From Sphingomonas carotinifaciens (GTDB taxonomy: Bacteria; Pseudomonadota; Alphaproteobacteria; Sphingomonadales; Sphingomonadaceae), in the NCBI RefSeq assembly GCF_009789535.1, contig NZ_WSUT01000002.1:1-64000 (forward strand): 64,000 bases of DNA, in the 5' to 3' direction. Below are positions 24,767 to 35,050 of the stretch, piece after piece. A model generated the notes under the pieces. That model did no database searches, was not told where the DNA came from, and saw nothing but the letters and a program-made list of their open reading frames with translations. Position 1 is the stretch's first letter; every line of letters begins with the position of its first letter. A program made the position numbers and the translations under genes.

Positions 24767-27700
24767 ATGGCCCGCTATTTCATCGACCGACCCATCTTTG
24801 CATGGGTCATCGCGCTGATCCTGATGCTCGCGGGGGGCCTGGCCATCCGCAGCCTGCCGATCGCCCAGTTCCCCTCGATCGCACCGCCCCAGGTGACGAT
24901 CAATGCCACCTATCCGGGTGCGGACGCCGAAACGCTGGAACGCACCACCACCCAGATCATCGAGCAGCAGCTGAGGGGTATCGACAACCTTCGCTATTTC
25001 TCGTCGTCCTCCTCGTCGGCGGGCACGGTCACCATCACGCTCACCTTCGAGCAGGGGACCGATCCCGACATCGCGCAGGTGCAGGTGCAGAACAAGCTGC
25101 AGGCTGCGACCTCGCTCCTGCCGCAGGAAGTGCAGCGCCAGGGAATCCAGGTGGCGAAGTCGGCCGCCAGCTTCCTGCTGGTCGTGGGTCTCTATTCCAA
25201 GGACGGATCGCATAACGGCAACGACCTGGCCGACTATGTCTTCTCGCGCATCCAGGACCCGATCAGCCGGGTGAACGGCGTCGGCGAGCTCCAGGTGTTC
25301 GGTGCGCAATATGCGATGCGCATCTGGGCCGACCCGGTCAAGCTGAACAGCTACCAGCTGACCATGGCCGACATCAGCACCGCGGTGCAGGCGCAGAACG
25401 CGCAGGTATCCGCCGGCCAGATCGGTGCGCAGCCCGCCACCAAGGAGCAGATGCTCAACGCCACCGTCTCGGTGCAGTCGCGCCTCCAGACGCCCGAGGA
25501 GTTTGCGGGCATCCGCCTGAAGACCACGCCGAACGGCGCGGTGGTGCGGCTGGGTGACGTGGCCCGCGTCGAGCTGGGCGCGGAAAATTACGGGTTCAGC
25601 CTGGAATATAACGGCAAGCCGGCATCCGGCTTCGGCGTCCGCCTGGCGCCGGGTGCCAACGCGCTCGACACCGTCGAGGCGGTGAAGGCGCAGACCGAGC
25701 AGATCGCCAAGGGCTTCCCGGCCGACGTGCAGGTCGTCTATCCGTACGACACCACGCCGTTCGTGCGCCTGTCGGTGGAGCAGGTGATCCACACGCTGGT
25801 CGAGGCGGTGATCCTGGTCTTCCTGGTGATGTTCCTCTTCCTCCAGAACTGGCGCGCCACGGTCATCCCGACGATCGCGGTGCCGGTGGTGCTGCTCGGC
25901 ACCTTTGCGGTGATGGCGGTCGCCGGTTATTCGATCAACACGCTGACCCTGTTCGGCATGGTGCTCGCCATCGGCCTGCTGGTCGACGACGCGATCGTCG
26001 TCGTCGAGAATGTCGAGCGTCTGATCCAGACCGAGGGGCTGAGCCCCAAGGAAGCGGCGCGCAAGTCGATGGACGAGATCAGCGGCGCGCTGATCGGCAT
26101 CGGCCTGGTGCTGTCCGCGGTGTTCCTGCCGATGGCGTTCTTTGGCGGGTCGACCGGCGTGATCTATCGCCAGTTCTCGATCACCATCGTGTCGGCCATG
26201 GTGCTGTCGGTCATGGTCGCATTGATCCTGACGCCGGCGCTATGCGCCACGATCCTGAAGCCGCACGACCCGACCAAGCATGAAGGCAACGGCCCGCTGG
26301 CGCGCTTCTTCCGCTGGTTCAACGACCGGTTCGACCGGGGCACGAACAAGTATGAAGGCGGTGTGAAGCGCACCGCGCGGAGCTGGAAGCGGTCGGCGGT
26401 CATCTATCTGATGATCGTGCTGGGCATGGGCTTCCTGTTCTGGCGCCTGCCCACGGGCTTCCTGCCCGAAGAGGATCAGGGCAGCGTGTTCGTGCTGGTG
26501 CAGGGGCCGGCCGGCGCCTCCACCGCGCGCACCGACAAGGCGCTGGGCGTCGTGCGCGACCACTTCCTCCAGAAGGAGGCGGCCAGCGTGCAGGGCGTGT
26601 TCACGATCAGCGGCTTCTCGTTCGCAGGGCAGGGCCAGAATGCGGGTCTCGCCTTTATCAACCTCAAGCCGTGGGAGGATCGCTCCGGCGCCGAGAACAA
26701 GGCGCAGGCGATCGCCGGGCGTGCCATGGGGCCGTTCTCGCAGTTCAAGGATGCGATGATCTTCGCCCTGGTGCCGCCCGCGGTGCAGGAACTGGGTAAC
26801 GCCACCGGCTTCGACCTCCAGCTCGTCGATACCGGCGGGATCGGGCATGAAAAGCTGGTCCAGGCGCGCAACATGATGCTGGGCATGGCGATGCAGGACC
26901 CGCGCGTCGCGCAGGTCCGCCCGCTCAGCCTGGAGGATGCGCCGCAGTTGAAGGTCGATGTCGATCAGGACCGGGCGCGTGCGCTGGGCCTGGACATCGC
27001 CACCATCAATTCGACCATCTCCACCGCCTGGGGTGGTGCCTATGTCAACGACTTCATCGACCGCGGTCGCGTGAAGCGCGTCTATCTCCAGGCGGATGCG
27101 CCGTATCGCATGTCGCCGGAAAGCCTGGGCGACTTCTATGTCCGCGGCGCCTCCAGCGCGATGGCACCGTTCACGGCCTTCTCGACGCTGGAATGGACCA
27201 AGGCGCCGGTGCAGTTGACCCGCTACAACGGTCAGCCGGCCATGCAGCTGCAAGGCGCACCTGCACCCGGGCAGAGCACGGGTGCCGCGATGGAGGCGAT
27301 GCAGGAGATCCATGGCAAGCTGCCGCCCGGCACCAGCCTGGAATGGACCGGCCTGTCGTACGAGGAGCAACTGTCCGGTGGCCAGGCGCCTGCACTTTAT
27401 GCGCTGTCGCTGCTGATCGTCTTCCTCTGCCTTGCCGCGCTCTATGAAAGCTGGTCGGTGCCGATCGCGGTGCTGCTGGTGGTGCCGCTGGGCGTGGTCG
27501 GTGCGCTGTTGGCGGCGACGCTGACCGGGCTGAACAACGACATCTACCTTCAGGTGGGCCTGATCACCACGATCGGTGTGGCGGCCAAGAACGCGATCCT
27601 GATCGTGGAGTTCGCCGAGGAGCGCGTGCGCGCTGGCATGGGCGTGTTCGAGGCGGCGGTGGAGGCGGCAAGGCTGCGTCTGCGGCCGATCCTGATGACC

Positions 27701-28006
27701 TCGCTCGCCTTCATCTTCGGCGTGCTGCCGCTGGCACTGTCGACGGGCGCGGGCGCGGGCGGCCAGAACGCGATCGGCCGGTCGGTGGTGGGCGGCATGT
27801 TCACCGCGACCGTCTTCGGTATCTTCCTGGTGCCGATGTTCTTCGTCGTCGTCAGCCGGCTGTTCGGGCACGGCAAGCATGACGACACATCCGGTGCGCA
27901 CCCGTCCGCGTCCTCCGACGTGACACCCGATGGTGGCAACCGGTCGTCAGGTGGCGGCGCAGCGCCGCAGTCATCAGGTGGCGGCGCAGCGCCGCAGGGA
28001 GCGTAA
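24767..28006 (+). CDS. RND multidrug efflux transporter, HAE1 family (AcrB/MexB type)
   Basis: A 1079-residue inner-membrane proton/drug antiporter, beginning [16 protein letters not shown]. The proton-relay Asp pair is in [16 protein letters not shown] near residue 407. Other AcrB landmarks are [25 protein letters not shown] and FIFGVLPLA. It starts 2 bp after the adaptor stop. The cytoplasmic tail is unusual: after VSRLFGHG it adds ~35 Ser/Gly-rich residues, including two copies of SSGGGAAPQ. Substrates are probably hydrophobic drugs or bile-salt-like compounds. Confidence 0.96.
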   Translation: MARYFIDRPIFAWVIALILMLAGGLAIRSLPIAQFPSIAPPQVTINATYPGADAETLERTTTQIIEQQLRGIDNLRYFSSSSSSAGTVTITLTFEQGTDPDIAQVQVQNKLQAATSLLPQEVQRQGIQVAKSAASFLLVVGLYSKDGSHNGNDLADYVFSRIQDPISRVNGVGELQVFGAQYAMRIWADPVKLNSYQLTMADISTAVQAQNAQVSAGQIGAQPATKEQMLNATVSVQSRLQTPEEFAGIRLKTTPNGAVVRLGDVARVELGAENYGFSLEYNGKPASGFGVRLAPGANALDTVEAVKAQTEQIAKGFPADVQVVYPYDTTPFVRLSVEQVIHTLVEAVILVFLVMFLFLQNWRATVIPTIAVPVVLLGTFAVMAVAGYSINTLTLFGMVLAIGLLVDDAIVVVENVERLIQTEGLSPKEAARKSMDEISGALIGIGLVLSAVFLPMAFFGGSTGVIYRQFSITIVSAMVLSVMVALILTPALCATILKPHDPTKHEGNGPLARFFRWFNDRFDRGTNKYEGGVKRTARSWKRSAVIYLMIVLGMGFLFWRLPTGFLPEEDQGSVFVLVQGPAGASTARTDKALGVVRDHFLQKEAASVQGVFTISGFSFAGQGQNAGLAFINLKPWEDRSGAENKAQAIAGRAMGPFSQFKDAMIFALVPPAVQELGNATGFDLQLVDTGGIGHEKLVQARNMMLGMAMQDPRVAQVRPLSLEDAPQLKVDVDQDRARALGLDIATINSTISTAWGGAYVNDFIDRGRVKRVYLQADAPYRMSPESLGDFYVRGASSAMAPFTAFSTLEWTKAPVQLTRYNGQPAMQLQGAPAPGQSTGAAMEAMQEIHGKLPPGTSLEWTGLSYEEQLSGGQAPALYALSLLIVFLCLAALYESWSVPIAVLLVVPLGVVGALLAATLTGLNNDIYLQVGLITTIGVAAKNAILIVEFAEERVRAGMGVFEAAVEAARLRLRPILMTSLAFIFGVLPLALSTGAGAGGQNAIGRSVVGGMFTATVFGIFLVPMFFVVVSRLFGHGKHDDTSGAHPSASSDVTPDGGNRSSGGGAAPQSSGGGAAPQGA
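27944..27997 (+). repeat. Tandem 27-bp repeat coding for the RND tail
   Basis: Two adjacent 27-bp copies, differing at one base, encode SSGGGAAPQ twice at the C-terminus of the transporter. It looks like a recent slippage or duplication event in a disordered tail. Confidence 0.85.
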
Positions 28007-28009
28007 AGC

Positions 28010-29566
28010 GTGAGCGTTTTGAACAAGTCCCTCCTGATCGCCGCATTGTCGGCCGGCACCATGCTGGCCGGGTGCAACTTTGCCCCCAAATATGTCCGCC
28101 CGGTCGGCGCCGTCCCCGTGACGCTGCCGCAGGGCGGCGCCTATCCGGCCGCGGCGACCGATGCCCGCGACATCACCGCGATCGGCTGGCGCGACTTCTT
28201 CCTCGACCCGCGCCTGCGCCAGGTCGTGGACATGGGGCTGGCCAATAACCGCGACCTGCGCGTGGCGGCAGCCAACGTGCTTCAGGCGAGGGCGCAGTAC
28301 CGGGTCCAGCGTTCGAACATCGTGCCGACCACGACGGTGTCGGGCACCGGCATCTACACCAACAACATCTTCGGTGCGGCAGGTGCGTCCGGGGGTGGCA
28401 CGGGTGGAACCGGTGCCGGCACGGGCGGCACGGGCACGGGTGGTGGAACCGGCACGGGCACCGGGGGCGGGGCCGGTGGAACCGGGGCCGGCGTCGGTAC
28501 CGGCCAGCAGTCCTCAAACATCGAGGCCTATGCGGTCAATGCGGGCTTTTCCAACTTCGAGCTGGATCTGTTCGGCCGGCTGCGCAACCTGAACCGCGCG
28601 GCCCAGGAGCAGGTACTCGCCTCCGAAGAGGCGCAGCGTTCGACCCGCATCAGCCTGATCGCCGAGATCGCCAGCGCATGGCTGACCATGGCGTCCGACC
28701 AAGAGCAACTGCGCCTGTCGCAGGAAACGCTGAAGACCTTCCAGCAGACCTTCGACCTGACCCAGGCGCAGTTCCGCATCGGGGTCGGCTCCGAACTGGA
28801 AGTGCGCCAGGCGGAGACGAACTACCAGTCGGCGCGCAACGACATCGCGGCGCTGCGTACCACTATCGCGCGCGACCAGAACGCGCTCAACCTGCTGGTC
28901 GGCACCACCGTGCCCGCCACGATGCTGCCGGGCGAACTGGGAGGCGAGACCTATACGCTGGATTCGCTGCCCGGCGACCTGTCGTCGCAGGCGCTGCTGC
29001 GCCGGCCGGACGTGTTGCAGGCCGAGCATCAGTTGCTCGCCGAGAACGCGAATATCGGCGCGGCGCGTGCGGCCTTCTTCCCCACCATCTCGCTGACCGC
29101 GACGCTGGGAACGATCAGCACGGCGCTGTCCGGTTTGTTCAACGGGGGCAGCTTCACCTACAATGCCAGCCCCGCGGCCGCCCTGCCGCTGTTCGACGGC
29201 GGTCGGCGTCGCGGTAATCTGGACTATGCGCGGGCGTCCGAGCAGGTGGCGGTCGCCACCTACGAAAAGACGATCCAGACCGCGTTCCGCGAGGTGGCGG
29301 ACGCGCTGGCGCAGCGCGGCACGATCGGCGAGCAGGTGTCGGCACAATCGGCGCGGGCCAATGCCGCGCGGGTCGCGGCACGCCTGTCCGACGCCCGCTT
29401 CCGCGCCGGCGTCGACTCCTTCCTCACCACCCTCGACGCACAGCGCACCGCCTATGCCGCGGAACAGACCCTCGTCGGCGCCCGCCTCACCCGCTCCAGC
29501 AACACGGTCGAACTCTACCGCGCCCTGGGCGGCGGCCTACAGGACGAAACAACACCGCCCCGCTAA
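28010..29566 (+). CDS. Outer membrane efflux channel (NodT/OprM family) with Gly/Thr-rich insert
   Basis: A 518-residue TolC-like lipoprotein from GTG 28010, 3 bp after the transporter stop. The lipobox is MLAGC near residue 22. Family landmarks are WRDFFLDPRLRQVVDMGLANNRDL and the two helix-rich repeats ending in ALGGGLQ. Residues about 122-165 are a low-complexity GTGG-type segment that ordinary OprM proteins lack; it falls between the first strand region and SNFELDLFGRLRN, where the first beta hairpin exposed at the cell surface is expected. Completes the tripartite pump. Confidence 0.94.
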   Translation: MSVLNKSLLIAALSAGTMLAGCNFAPKYVRPVGAVPVTLPQGGAYPAAATDARDITAIGWRDFFLDPRLRQVVDMGLANNRDLRVAAANVLQARAQYRVQRSNIVPTTTVSGTGIYTNNIFGAAGASGGGTGGTGAGTGGTGTGGGTGTGTGGGAGGTGAGVGTGQQSSNIEAYAVNAGFSNFELDLFGRLRNLNRAAQEQVLASEEAQRSTRISLIAEIASAWLTMASDQEQLRLSQETLKTFQQTFDLTQAQFRIGVGSELEVRQAETNYQSARNDIAALRTTIARDQNALNLLVGTTVPATMLPGELGGETYTLDSLPGDLSSQALLRRPDVLQAEHQLLAENANIGAARAAFFPTISLTATLGTISTALSGLFNGGSFTYNASPAAALPLFDGGRRRGNLDYARASEQVAVATYEKTIQTAFREVADALAQRGTIGEQVSAQSARANAARVAARLSDARFRAGVDSFLTTLDAQRTAYAAEQTLVGARLTRSSNTVELYRALGGGLQDETTPPR

Positions 29567-29572
29567 CGGCAC

Positions 29573-29600
29573 CGGCCCGGCGCATGACGGCGCCGGGCCG
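29573..29600. terminator. GC-rich hairpin between efflux operon and EPS locus
   Basis: CGGCCCGGCGC and GCGCCGGGCCG form an 11-bp stem with a 6-base loop, immediately after the channel gene and before the convergent glycosyltransferase-like gene. No T tract is present. Confidence 0.6.
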
Positions 29601-29630
29601 CTTGCGGTCCAGCGAGGAGCGTGAGGTAGT

Positions 29631-30542
29631 TTACTTGTTTCCCGACCTGGCAACGACGTCCCGGGCAAGGATGTGCCGGGCGTCCTCCGAATATTTCGGA
29701 TTCCGGAAGAATTGATGCCGGATATGGTCGAACGATCGACGCAGGGCACCTTGGCCCGGCGAGTAGAAGGGCAGCGCGAGCAAGGCGCCTGAGCGTAGCG
29801 ACACACCCATCTTGCCAACCCATCGCCCGTTTCTGGTCAGGCCGGACGACGCAACTAGGCTGGGCCAGGTCATGCCGAAGTGATCGAGCGAGGCCATGAT
29901 GTCGGACTCGTAGGTCCGTCCGACAAAACCATTCGCCTCCTTCAGCACGCCGACGGGCCGGGTGTGCCGGATGGGAATGGCATCGATGATCGCAAAGCGG
30001 CGGAACTCGGGCGGCAGGACGCTGCCCCAGATCAGATCGATGCCGCTTTCCCAACCATATTCGAAGAGCGGGGCCACGTGCTTCAGCGCGGTGCGCGAAA
30101 AGAAGGGCGCCATCATCTCGATATAATTGACGCAGCGGAACCTGAAGAACGGGTTCTGGATCGTGCCCGCATAGGTACAAAAACTGTCCCAGGTCAGGCT
30201 CGGCTGGAAGATGTTGAAGCCATATTCCTGGCCCATCGCAAACAGGCGGCTGAGATCGGTGGCATTCGTGTCGATATCGTCGTCGATCAGGGCAACGAAA
30301 TCATACTGCTCGATAAAGTCCGAATGCTGTGCAAGTGTGACCTTCCAGCCCTGGATCTTTGAGCCCGGAACATGGATGTGAAAGATACCGGGGCGGGTGT
30401 CCGGACCCGGGTCACCCGAGACGAAGGACGCCACCAGCAGATCGAAATCCCGTCCGCCGCTGGGATCGAGCCAGCGCTCATGCAGGCTGTTTGCGCCTGC
30501 CCTCGTGATGACGAGATTTCGTGATGTGGCCGGCCCTAGCAT
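29631..30542 (-). CDS. Glycosyltransferase-like protein (DUF707-like)
   Basis: A 303-residue protein from ATG 30542. The N-terminus RNLVITRAGANSLHERWL, the middle SKIQGWKVTLAQHSDFIEQYDFVALIDDDIDT (in segments) and SLTWDSFCTY resemble DUF707 proteins, which look like GT-A enzymes with a DDD metal site. No signal peptide or membrane segment. It is the first gene of the EPS locus and probably modifies or adds a sugar; donor and acceptor are unknown. A 42-codon frame ends directly before its ATG (TAAATG). Confidence 0.65.
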   Translation of the reverse strand: MLGPATSRNLVITRAGANSLHERWLDPSGGRDFDLLVASFVSGDPGPDTRPGIFHIHVPGSKIQGWKVTLAQHSDFIEQYDFVALIDDDIDTNATDLSRLFAMGQEYGFNIFQPSLTWDSFCTYAGTIQNPFFRFRCVNYIEMMAPFFSRTALKHVAPLFEYGWESGIDLIWGSVLPPEFRRFAIIDAIPIRHTRPVGVLKEANGFVGRTYESDIMASLDHFGMTWPSLVASSGLTRNGRWVGKMGVSLRSGALLALPFYSPGQGALRRSFDHIRHQFFRNPKYSEDARHILARDVVARSGNK

Positions 30543-30671
30543 TTATCGCGCATCCATAGCGTGCATGACGTCACCGTGATCGCGACGGCCACGCCATAGC
30601 CCCATCGATGTCGGTGCGGTTCCGCAAATCGGGAGCGATACCTTATCGGTAAATCCGGCAATTTTTTTCAT
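30543..30671 (-). CDS. Possible 42-codon leader ORF coupled to the DUF707-like gene
   Basis: ATG 30671 is preceded by GGAGAG at 7 bp. The frame (MKKIAGFTDKVSLPICG...) ends with TAA exactly abutting the next start codon, an arrangement typical of translational coupling. The peptide has no recognised family. It may be a leader peptide or a chance frame with a good ribosome site. Confidence 0.35.
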   Translation of the reverse strand: MKKIAGFTDKVSLPICGTAPTSMGLWRGRRDHGDVMHAMDAR

Positions 30672-30727
30672 GGCAAACTCTCCGGATCCACAGGTCGTGG
30701 TACGTCGCACCAAAATCATAACAACGC

Positions 30728-31666
30728 TTAAATCGAGGATGATCCTTCCAGCGTCTTCATATGATCGACAATAGCCGGCGATAACCAGAGCTTGCGTTCG
30801 ACATATGATTTGGCGATTTGCTTGATCTTGTAGGCCGCCTTTTTGCGAAATACCAAAGCGTCGCAATACTGCCGGATTTCCGGAAATTTACTGGCAACGT
30901 CGGCGTAGGGCTGGTGCCAGGAGCGGCCCCAGGGGGCATAGGATCCTTGCCATGGCCGGGGATTGGACATGAAGTGGACGATCGATGGCTGCGCAATATC
31001 CTCCAGGCCGTAGCCAAGGATGAAGCCGGGAAAATTCCAGCGTATCGAGGCATAATCACGACGACCCTCGGTGACGCGATTGATGATCGTCTGATCTTCG
31101 AAATGCAGCGCGCTGGTTGCGGTCTCGATCTGTGCCAGAGCTTCACGGGATATGTCCGCCCAGCTGTGCCGATTGACCCTGAAGACACCGCTGTTGACGT
31201 AATCTTCGCCAAATGGACGAATTTCGGCCTCGAACTCGTCCGGCAATCGTTTGATGCCATTCAGATAGACCATCGGATCGCGCACCGCGCAAAGATGACC
31301 GTCTCTAGGCGAGAATTCGAGCAATGGAGTAAGATCGCCGACCACTTGCGTGTCGCCATCCAGATAGAGAATTTCGGAATAATTCGGTGCCAGCATCTGA
31401 TCGAGAAAAAGACGGGCATTCATGATGTGCAAGTTGCCCAAGAACGCCGGGCTTTCCCAAATGTAGAGAATGTTGTTCTGGATGCAGACGCTCTCGATAT
31501 CGGCGCTTTCTGCACCGCGATCGGCCGTCAGGTCGAAAAGGATGACATCGCAATGCGCAGGCGACATTCTCCTGGCCTGGATGGCACTGACCAACGATTG
31601 AAAAAGATACCCCTCATTGGCGATGTAACACACGCATGTTCGTCGCGATGAAGAATTAACGGCCAC
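30728..31666 (-). CDS. Glycosyltransferase family 8-like protein
   Basis: A 312-residue GT-A enzyme. GTG 31666 is preferred (AAGGA 6 bp before it); an ATG at 31747 would add 27 residues without family similarity. EILYLDGDTQVVGDL carries the DxD metal/UDP site near residue 95, FGEDYVNSGVFRVNR is the acceptor region, and HFMSNPRPWQ near 240 supplies the His seen in GT8. GT8 members are retaining galactosyl/glucosyltransferases. A paralog lies at 38852-39880 (shared HF...P.PW.....PWG). Confidence 0.8.
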   Translation of the reverse strand: MAVNSSSRRTCVCYIANEGYLFQSLVSAIQARRMSPAHCDVILFDLTADRGAESADIESVCIQNNILYIWESPAFLGNLHIMNARLFLDQMLAPNYSEILYLDGDTQVVGDLTPLLEFSPRDGHLCAVRDPMVYLNGIKRLPDEFEAEIRPFGEDYVNSGVFRVNRHSWADISREALAQIETATSALHFEDQTIINRVTEGRRDYASIRWNFPGFILGYGLEDIAQPSIVHFMSNPRPWQGSYAPWGRSWHQPYADVASKFPEIRQYCDALVFRKKAAYKIKQIAKSYVERKLWLSPAIVDHMKTLEGSSSI

Positions 31667-32153
31667 GGAAATTCCTTTTGCATGCGTCGTGCGGCGTGGA
31701 TGCGCGTAATGGGACAAGTCGGATATCACGCATACATCGTCTTCCATGACAGAAAAACAGCGGATTCCCGTTGCTTATCGGGATGCCGCTTGTCAATTGC
31801 GCTACCATGCCGCGCGGCATGGCCTATTCGGGCCTAGATCGCGGGATTTTGCCACCGCAACCCCCTAATGTATGCCGATATGGCACAAAGTACTCAAATA
31901 TAAGCTTTTGCGTCGGGGTGGCTCTTTGTGGACATGCCGTTTAGACGGTCTCGTATCGCATGGTTTTTCCAGCGATCACAAAGATATGTTGGCCAGAAAT
32001 GCCGCCAAGGCAAAACGGCGATACGGGAGCGGAACAACACGCATCCACCAGCCCAAATGCCTCGGGACGGGTGGATGCTCACTCCTTTCGAGGTGCTGTA
32101 AGCCCATGGCAGCGATCCGACAGTGTCGGCAGATTGACATCAACAAGCCTGTT
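31667..32153. other. Intergenic region between GT8 and GH16 genes
   Basis: About 490 bp between divergent genes. The GH16 frame is open back to 31872, but nothing conserved is seen before its signal peptide. Probably holds both promoters. Confidence 0.4.
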
Positions 32154-32969
32154 ATGAGCGATCGTCGTCGCATGTCCTGGTGGCTGAGCCTTGGTGCAGG
32201 ATTGAGCCTGGGCACTACGGCTGCCTGCACCCCGCTTCCGCCCAAATGTGCAAAAACGATCAACTTGCGGGATTATCGTGTGACGTTCGATGAGGCGTTC
32301 GACACGCTGGATGTGTCTGCACATGGCCCCAATACGCGTTGGACCGCACATACGCCATGGAACGGCGATTTCGGGGAGTCCGCCTTTGTCGACCCGGGGG
32401 ACAATTTCCCATTCTCCGTCAAGGACGGCATTCTGACGATCGGGATGAAGCGCGGAGCAGACGGAAAGTGGCGCTCGGGCCTTTTATCGTCAAGCGACGC
32501 CGCAGGGCGTGGCTTCATGCAACGCACAGGCTATTTCGAGATGCGCGCCATGCTGCCCAAGGGTGACGGCGTATGGCCCGCCTTCTGGCTGGGCTCGATC
32601 GGCAAGAAGGGACAGGCCTCTCCGGAAATCGACGTGCTGGAATATTATGGCCATGATCCCGCGACCTATCTCACCACGACCCATCTGTGGACCGACGGCA
32701 AAAGCGTCGACCAGGGGCCGGAGGTGGTGCGGGTTCCGGCACAGTCACTGACCACCGCAATGCACCGGTTCGGAGTCAGCGTCGAAGCGGACGCGATCAA
32801 CGTCTTTCTGGACGGTCGGTCGGTTGCCTGTTTCCATTCAGCGCCGGCCTATCTGCAGCCGAAGATGATCCTGCTCAATCTTGCTGCCGGCGGTGGCTGG
32901 CCGATCAACAAGATGCCGGGCGATCGCGAGATGAAGGTCGATTACGTCAGGGCCTATGTAAGAAAATAG
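32154..32969 (+). CDS. GH16 family endo-beta-glycanase lipoprotein
   Basis: A 271-residue secreted enzyme from ATG 32154 with a lipobox-like signal (LGTTAACTP). The GH16 catalytic signature ExDxxE is present as EIDVLEYYG near residue 160 (nucleophile and acid/base Glu). RTGYFEMRAMLPKGDGVWPAFWL and GGGWPINKMPGD.EMKVDYVRAY are also typical. Family members cut mixed-linked or beta-1,3/1,4-glucans; ExoK-type members trim succinoglycan during export. Here it probably sets EPS chain length or turns over the polymer. Confidence 0.9.
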   Translation: MSDRRRMSWWLSLGAGLSLGTTAACTPLPPKCAKTINLRDYRVTFDEAFDTLDVSAHGPNTRWTAHTPWNGDFGESAFVDPGDNFPFSVKDGILTIGMKRGADGKWRSGLLSSSDAAGRGFMQRTGYFEMRAMLPKGDGVWPAFWLGSIGKKGQASPEIDVLEYYGHDPATYLTTTHLWTDGKSVDQGPEVVRVPAQSLTTAMHRFGVSVEADAINVFLDGRSVACFHSAPAYLQPKMILLNLAAGGGWPINKMPGDREMKVDYVRAYVRK

Positions 32970-33028
32970 ATCCGGCATCATCCGATCATCAAGGTGGATG
33001 TGCCGCGCAGTTAACAGGATGGCACTGC

Positions 33029-34123
33029 ATGAAAGTCCATGTTCATCTAGCCTATGGCTATGACCCGGCCGTGTGGGGGCGAAAGTTCGACGATGGCAGC
33101 CTGATCGGCATCAACGAGCGTGATCCCTATGGGTATCGTCACGCGGCACCGATGGTGGCTGTGATGACATCGTCGAAAGATCATGCGGAAGGCAGGCTGG
33201 GGCGTTTGATCCGGCTGGGCGCGCGCGCCATTTTGGGCTTCGATCTCGTGCACGCCTGGCGAAACCGTGCGGCGATCTGCGCCGCGGACGTCGTATGGAC
33301 GCATACGGAATCCCAGCATCTCGCTATCAGTCAGATGTTCAAGGTGAAGCGCCTGAATCAAGAGGCGCGTCCCAAGCTATTGGCGCAAAGCGTCTGGCTG
33401 ATGGATCGTTGGGACCGATTGTCCAAGGTGCGCCGCGCATATTACCGCCGGCTGCTTCGTCACGCCGATGTGCTGACTTTTCATTCGCGCGAGAATCTAA
33501 CCATGGCGCGGACGCGCCTCCCCGATGCGCAAAGCGAACACGTATTGTTCGGCATCAACGCCTCCGACAAGGTCGCTCCCGTTCGCGACGACGCCGCGGG
33601 ATCGAAGTTGATCATTGCGGTCGGCAATGACGTGCACCGCGACTGGTCGACCCTCATCAAGGCGGTTGCCAGGCATCCGGACTGGAGGCTGCGCATCGTG
33701 TCTACCACCTGTTCAAAGTCGCTGGCGGCAGGCGTGGCGAATGTCGAGATCGCCGGAGTAGGCGACAATGCCGGGCTTAGAAGTCTGTACCGGCAATCGG
33801 CGATCGCCATCGTCCCTCTGCTGCCAAACGCCCATGCCTCGGGCATCACGGCCTTGCAGGAAGCGGCGCTGAACGGGGTTGCCACCATTGCAACCGATGT
33901 CGGCGGTTTGCGTGACTATTTCGACGATACGGAAGTCACCTATGTCGAGAGCGGCAGTGTGACGGCGCTGGAGACCGCGATCGAGCGCCTGCTGGCGAAC
34001 CCGGCATTGCGCTATGATCGGGCGGTTGCGGCGCAGGCACGAATGGGGATCGAGGGCCTGAGTTCCTATGCCTTCGCCAAACGCCACGTCGAGATTTCAA
34101 GACGCGTTCTAGGCGGCCGCTAA
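33029..34123 (+). CDS. Glycosyltransferase family 4-like protein
   Basis: A 364-residue GT-B enzyme from ATG 33029; the longer open frame upstream overlaps the GH16 gene. The C-terminal Rossmann half has SKLIIAVGNDVHRDWSTLIKAV near 190 and the donor-binding region HASGITALQEAALNGVATIATDVGGLRDYF near 270 (an E-x7-E-like element). The N-terminal half holds CAADVVWTHTESQHLAIS. It should add one sugar to the lipid-linked EPS repeat. The specific sugar is unknown. Confidence 0.8.
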   Translation: MKVHVHLAYGYDPAVWGRKFDDGSLIGINERDPYGYRHAAPMVAVMTSSKDHAEGRLGRLIRLGARAILGFDLVHAWRNRAAICAADVVWTHTESQHLAISQMFKVKRLNQEARPKLLAQSVWLMDRWDRLSKVRRAYYRRLLRHADVLTFHSRENLTMARTRLPDAQSEHVLFGINASDKVAPVRDDAAGSKLIIAVGNDVHRDWSTLIKAVARHPDWRLRIVSTTCSKSLAAGVANVEIAGVGDNAGLRSLYRQSAIAIVPLLPNAHASGITALQEAALNGVATIATDVGGLRDYFDDTEVTYVESGSVTALETAIERLLANPALRYDRAVAAQARMGIEGLSSYAFAKRHVEISRRVLGGR

Positions 34124-34369
34124 ACACCTTTCGTCAAAGAAGGTTGCGCCCGGTCCACCGCAAAAAAGCGTCCCAATATGGGTGAAGCAGCTGACCAATC
34201 TTATTGCAAACATTGAATTTATGCTTCAGGGGAAATGTCAGTTTCGCGTCGCATGATAAGAAGTTGTAAAAAACTCGATCAATGCTGAAGCGATACGGCA
34301 AAACACACATCCAATCCAATTCCGTTGCGTGAAACTGCGACGCTGTTTGGCTGGAAAGGGGCTGGCATC

Positions 34370-35044
34370 ATGTACCTGACACAAGGAAGGATCGGCGAAA
34401 TCAGCATCTCCGATACCCCCAAGGACAAAAATGCCGGCGAAGCTCTTTTGCGTGTCCTGGACTTGCTTGTCGGGATCATCGCCGTGGTCGTTTTTGCGCC
34501 GTTGCTCATCGGTCTTGCGCTGGCGATCTACATCACCAGCCCGGGGCCGCTGATCTTCGCACAGCCCAGGATCGGGCGTAATGGTCGCATGTTCCGGTGC
34601 TTCAAGTTCCGGACGATGGTGGTCGACGCTACCGAACGGCTTGAGCAGCTTCTGGCGAGCGATCCGCTGGCGCGGGCGGAATGGGCACGGGATCACAAGT
34701 TGCGCAACGATCCGCGCATCACCCCGCTGGGCGCCTTCCTGCGCAAAAGCAGCCTTGATGAGCTGCCGCAGTTCTTCAACCTCATCAACGGCACGATGAG
34801 CATCGTCGGCCCCCGACCGATCGTTGCCGCGGAAGTCGTGCGCTATGGTCGTCGCTTCAACGAATATTGCAGCGTGCGCCCCGGCATCACCGGGCTTTGG
34901 CAGGTCAGCGGGCGCAGCGATACTACGTATCGGCGCCGTGTCGCACTGGATGTCGCCTATTCACGCCATCGGTCGCTGGGTCTGAACCTGAAGATCATGG
35001 CGATGACCGTGCCTGCGGTCCTGGCCGCCAAGGGCAGTCGCTGA
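34370..35044 (+). CDS. Polyprenyl-phosphate sugar-1-phosphate transferase (initiating, WcaJ/ExoY/SpsB type)
   Basis: A 224-residue protein from ATG 34370. It has one hydrophobic re-entrant segment ([20 protein letters not shown] near 40). The catalytic core contains [33 protein letters not shown] (Asp-Glu pair) and [27 protein letters not shown] completes the family pattern. It starts repeat-unit assembly by moving a sugar-1-phosphate onto undecaprenyl phosphate at the inner membrane. Its short length fits the ExoY-like class without extra N-terminal helices. Confidence 0.93.
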   Translation: MYLTQGRIGEISISDTPKDKNAGEALLRVLDLLVGIIAVVVFAPLLIGLALAIYITSPGPLIFAQPRIGRNGRMFRCFKFRTMVVDATERLEQLLASDPLARAEWARDHKLRNDPRITPLGAFLRKSSLDELPQFFNLINGTMSIVGPRPIVAAEVVRYGRRFNEYCSVRPGITGLWQVSGRSDTTYRRRVALDVAYSRHRSLGLNLKIMAMTVPAVLAAKGSR

Positions 35045-35050
35045 TCCTGC

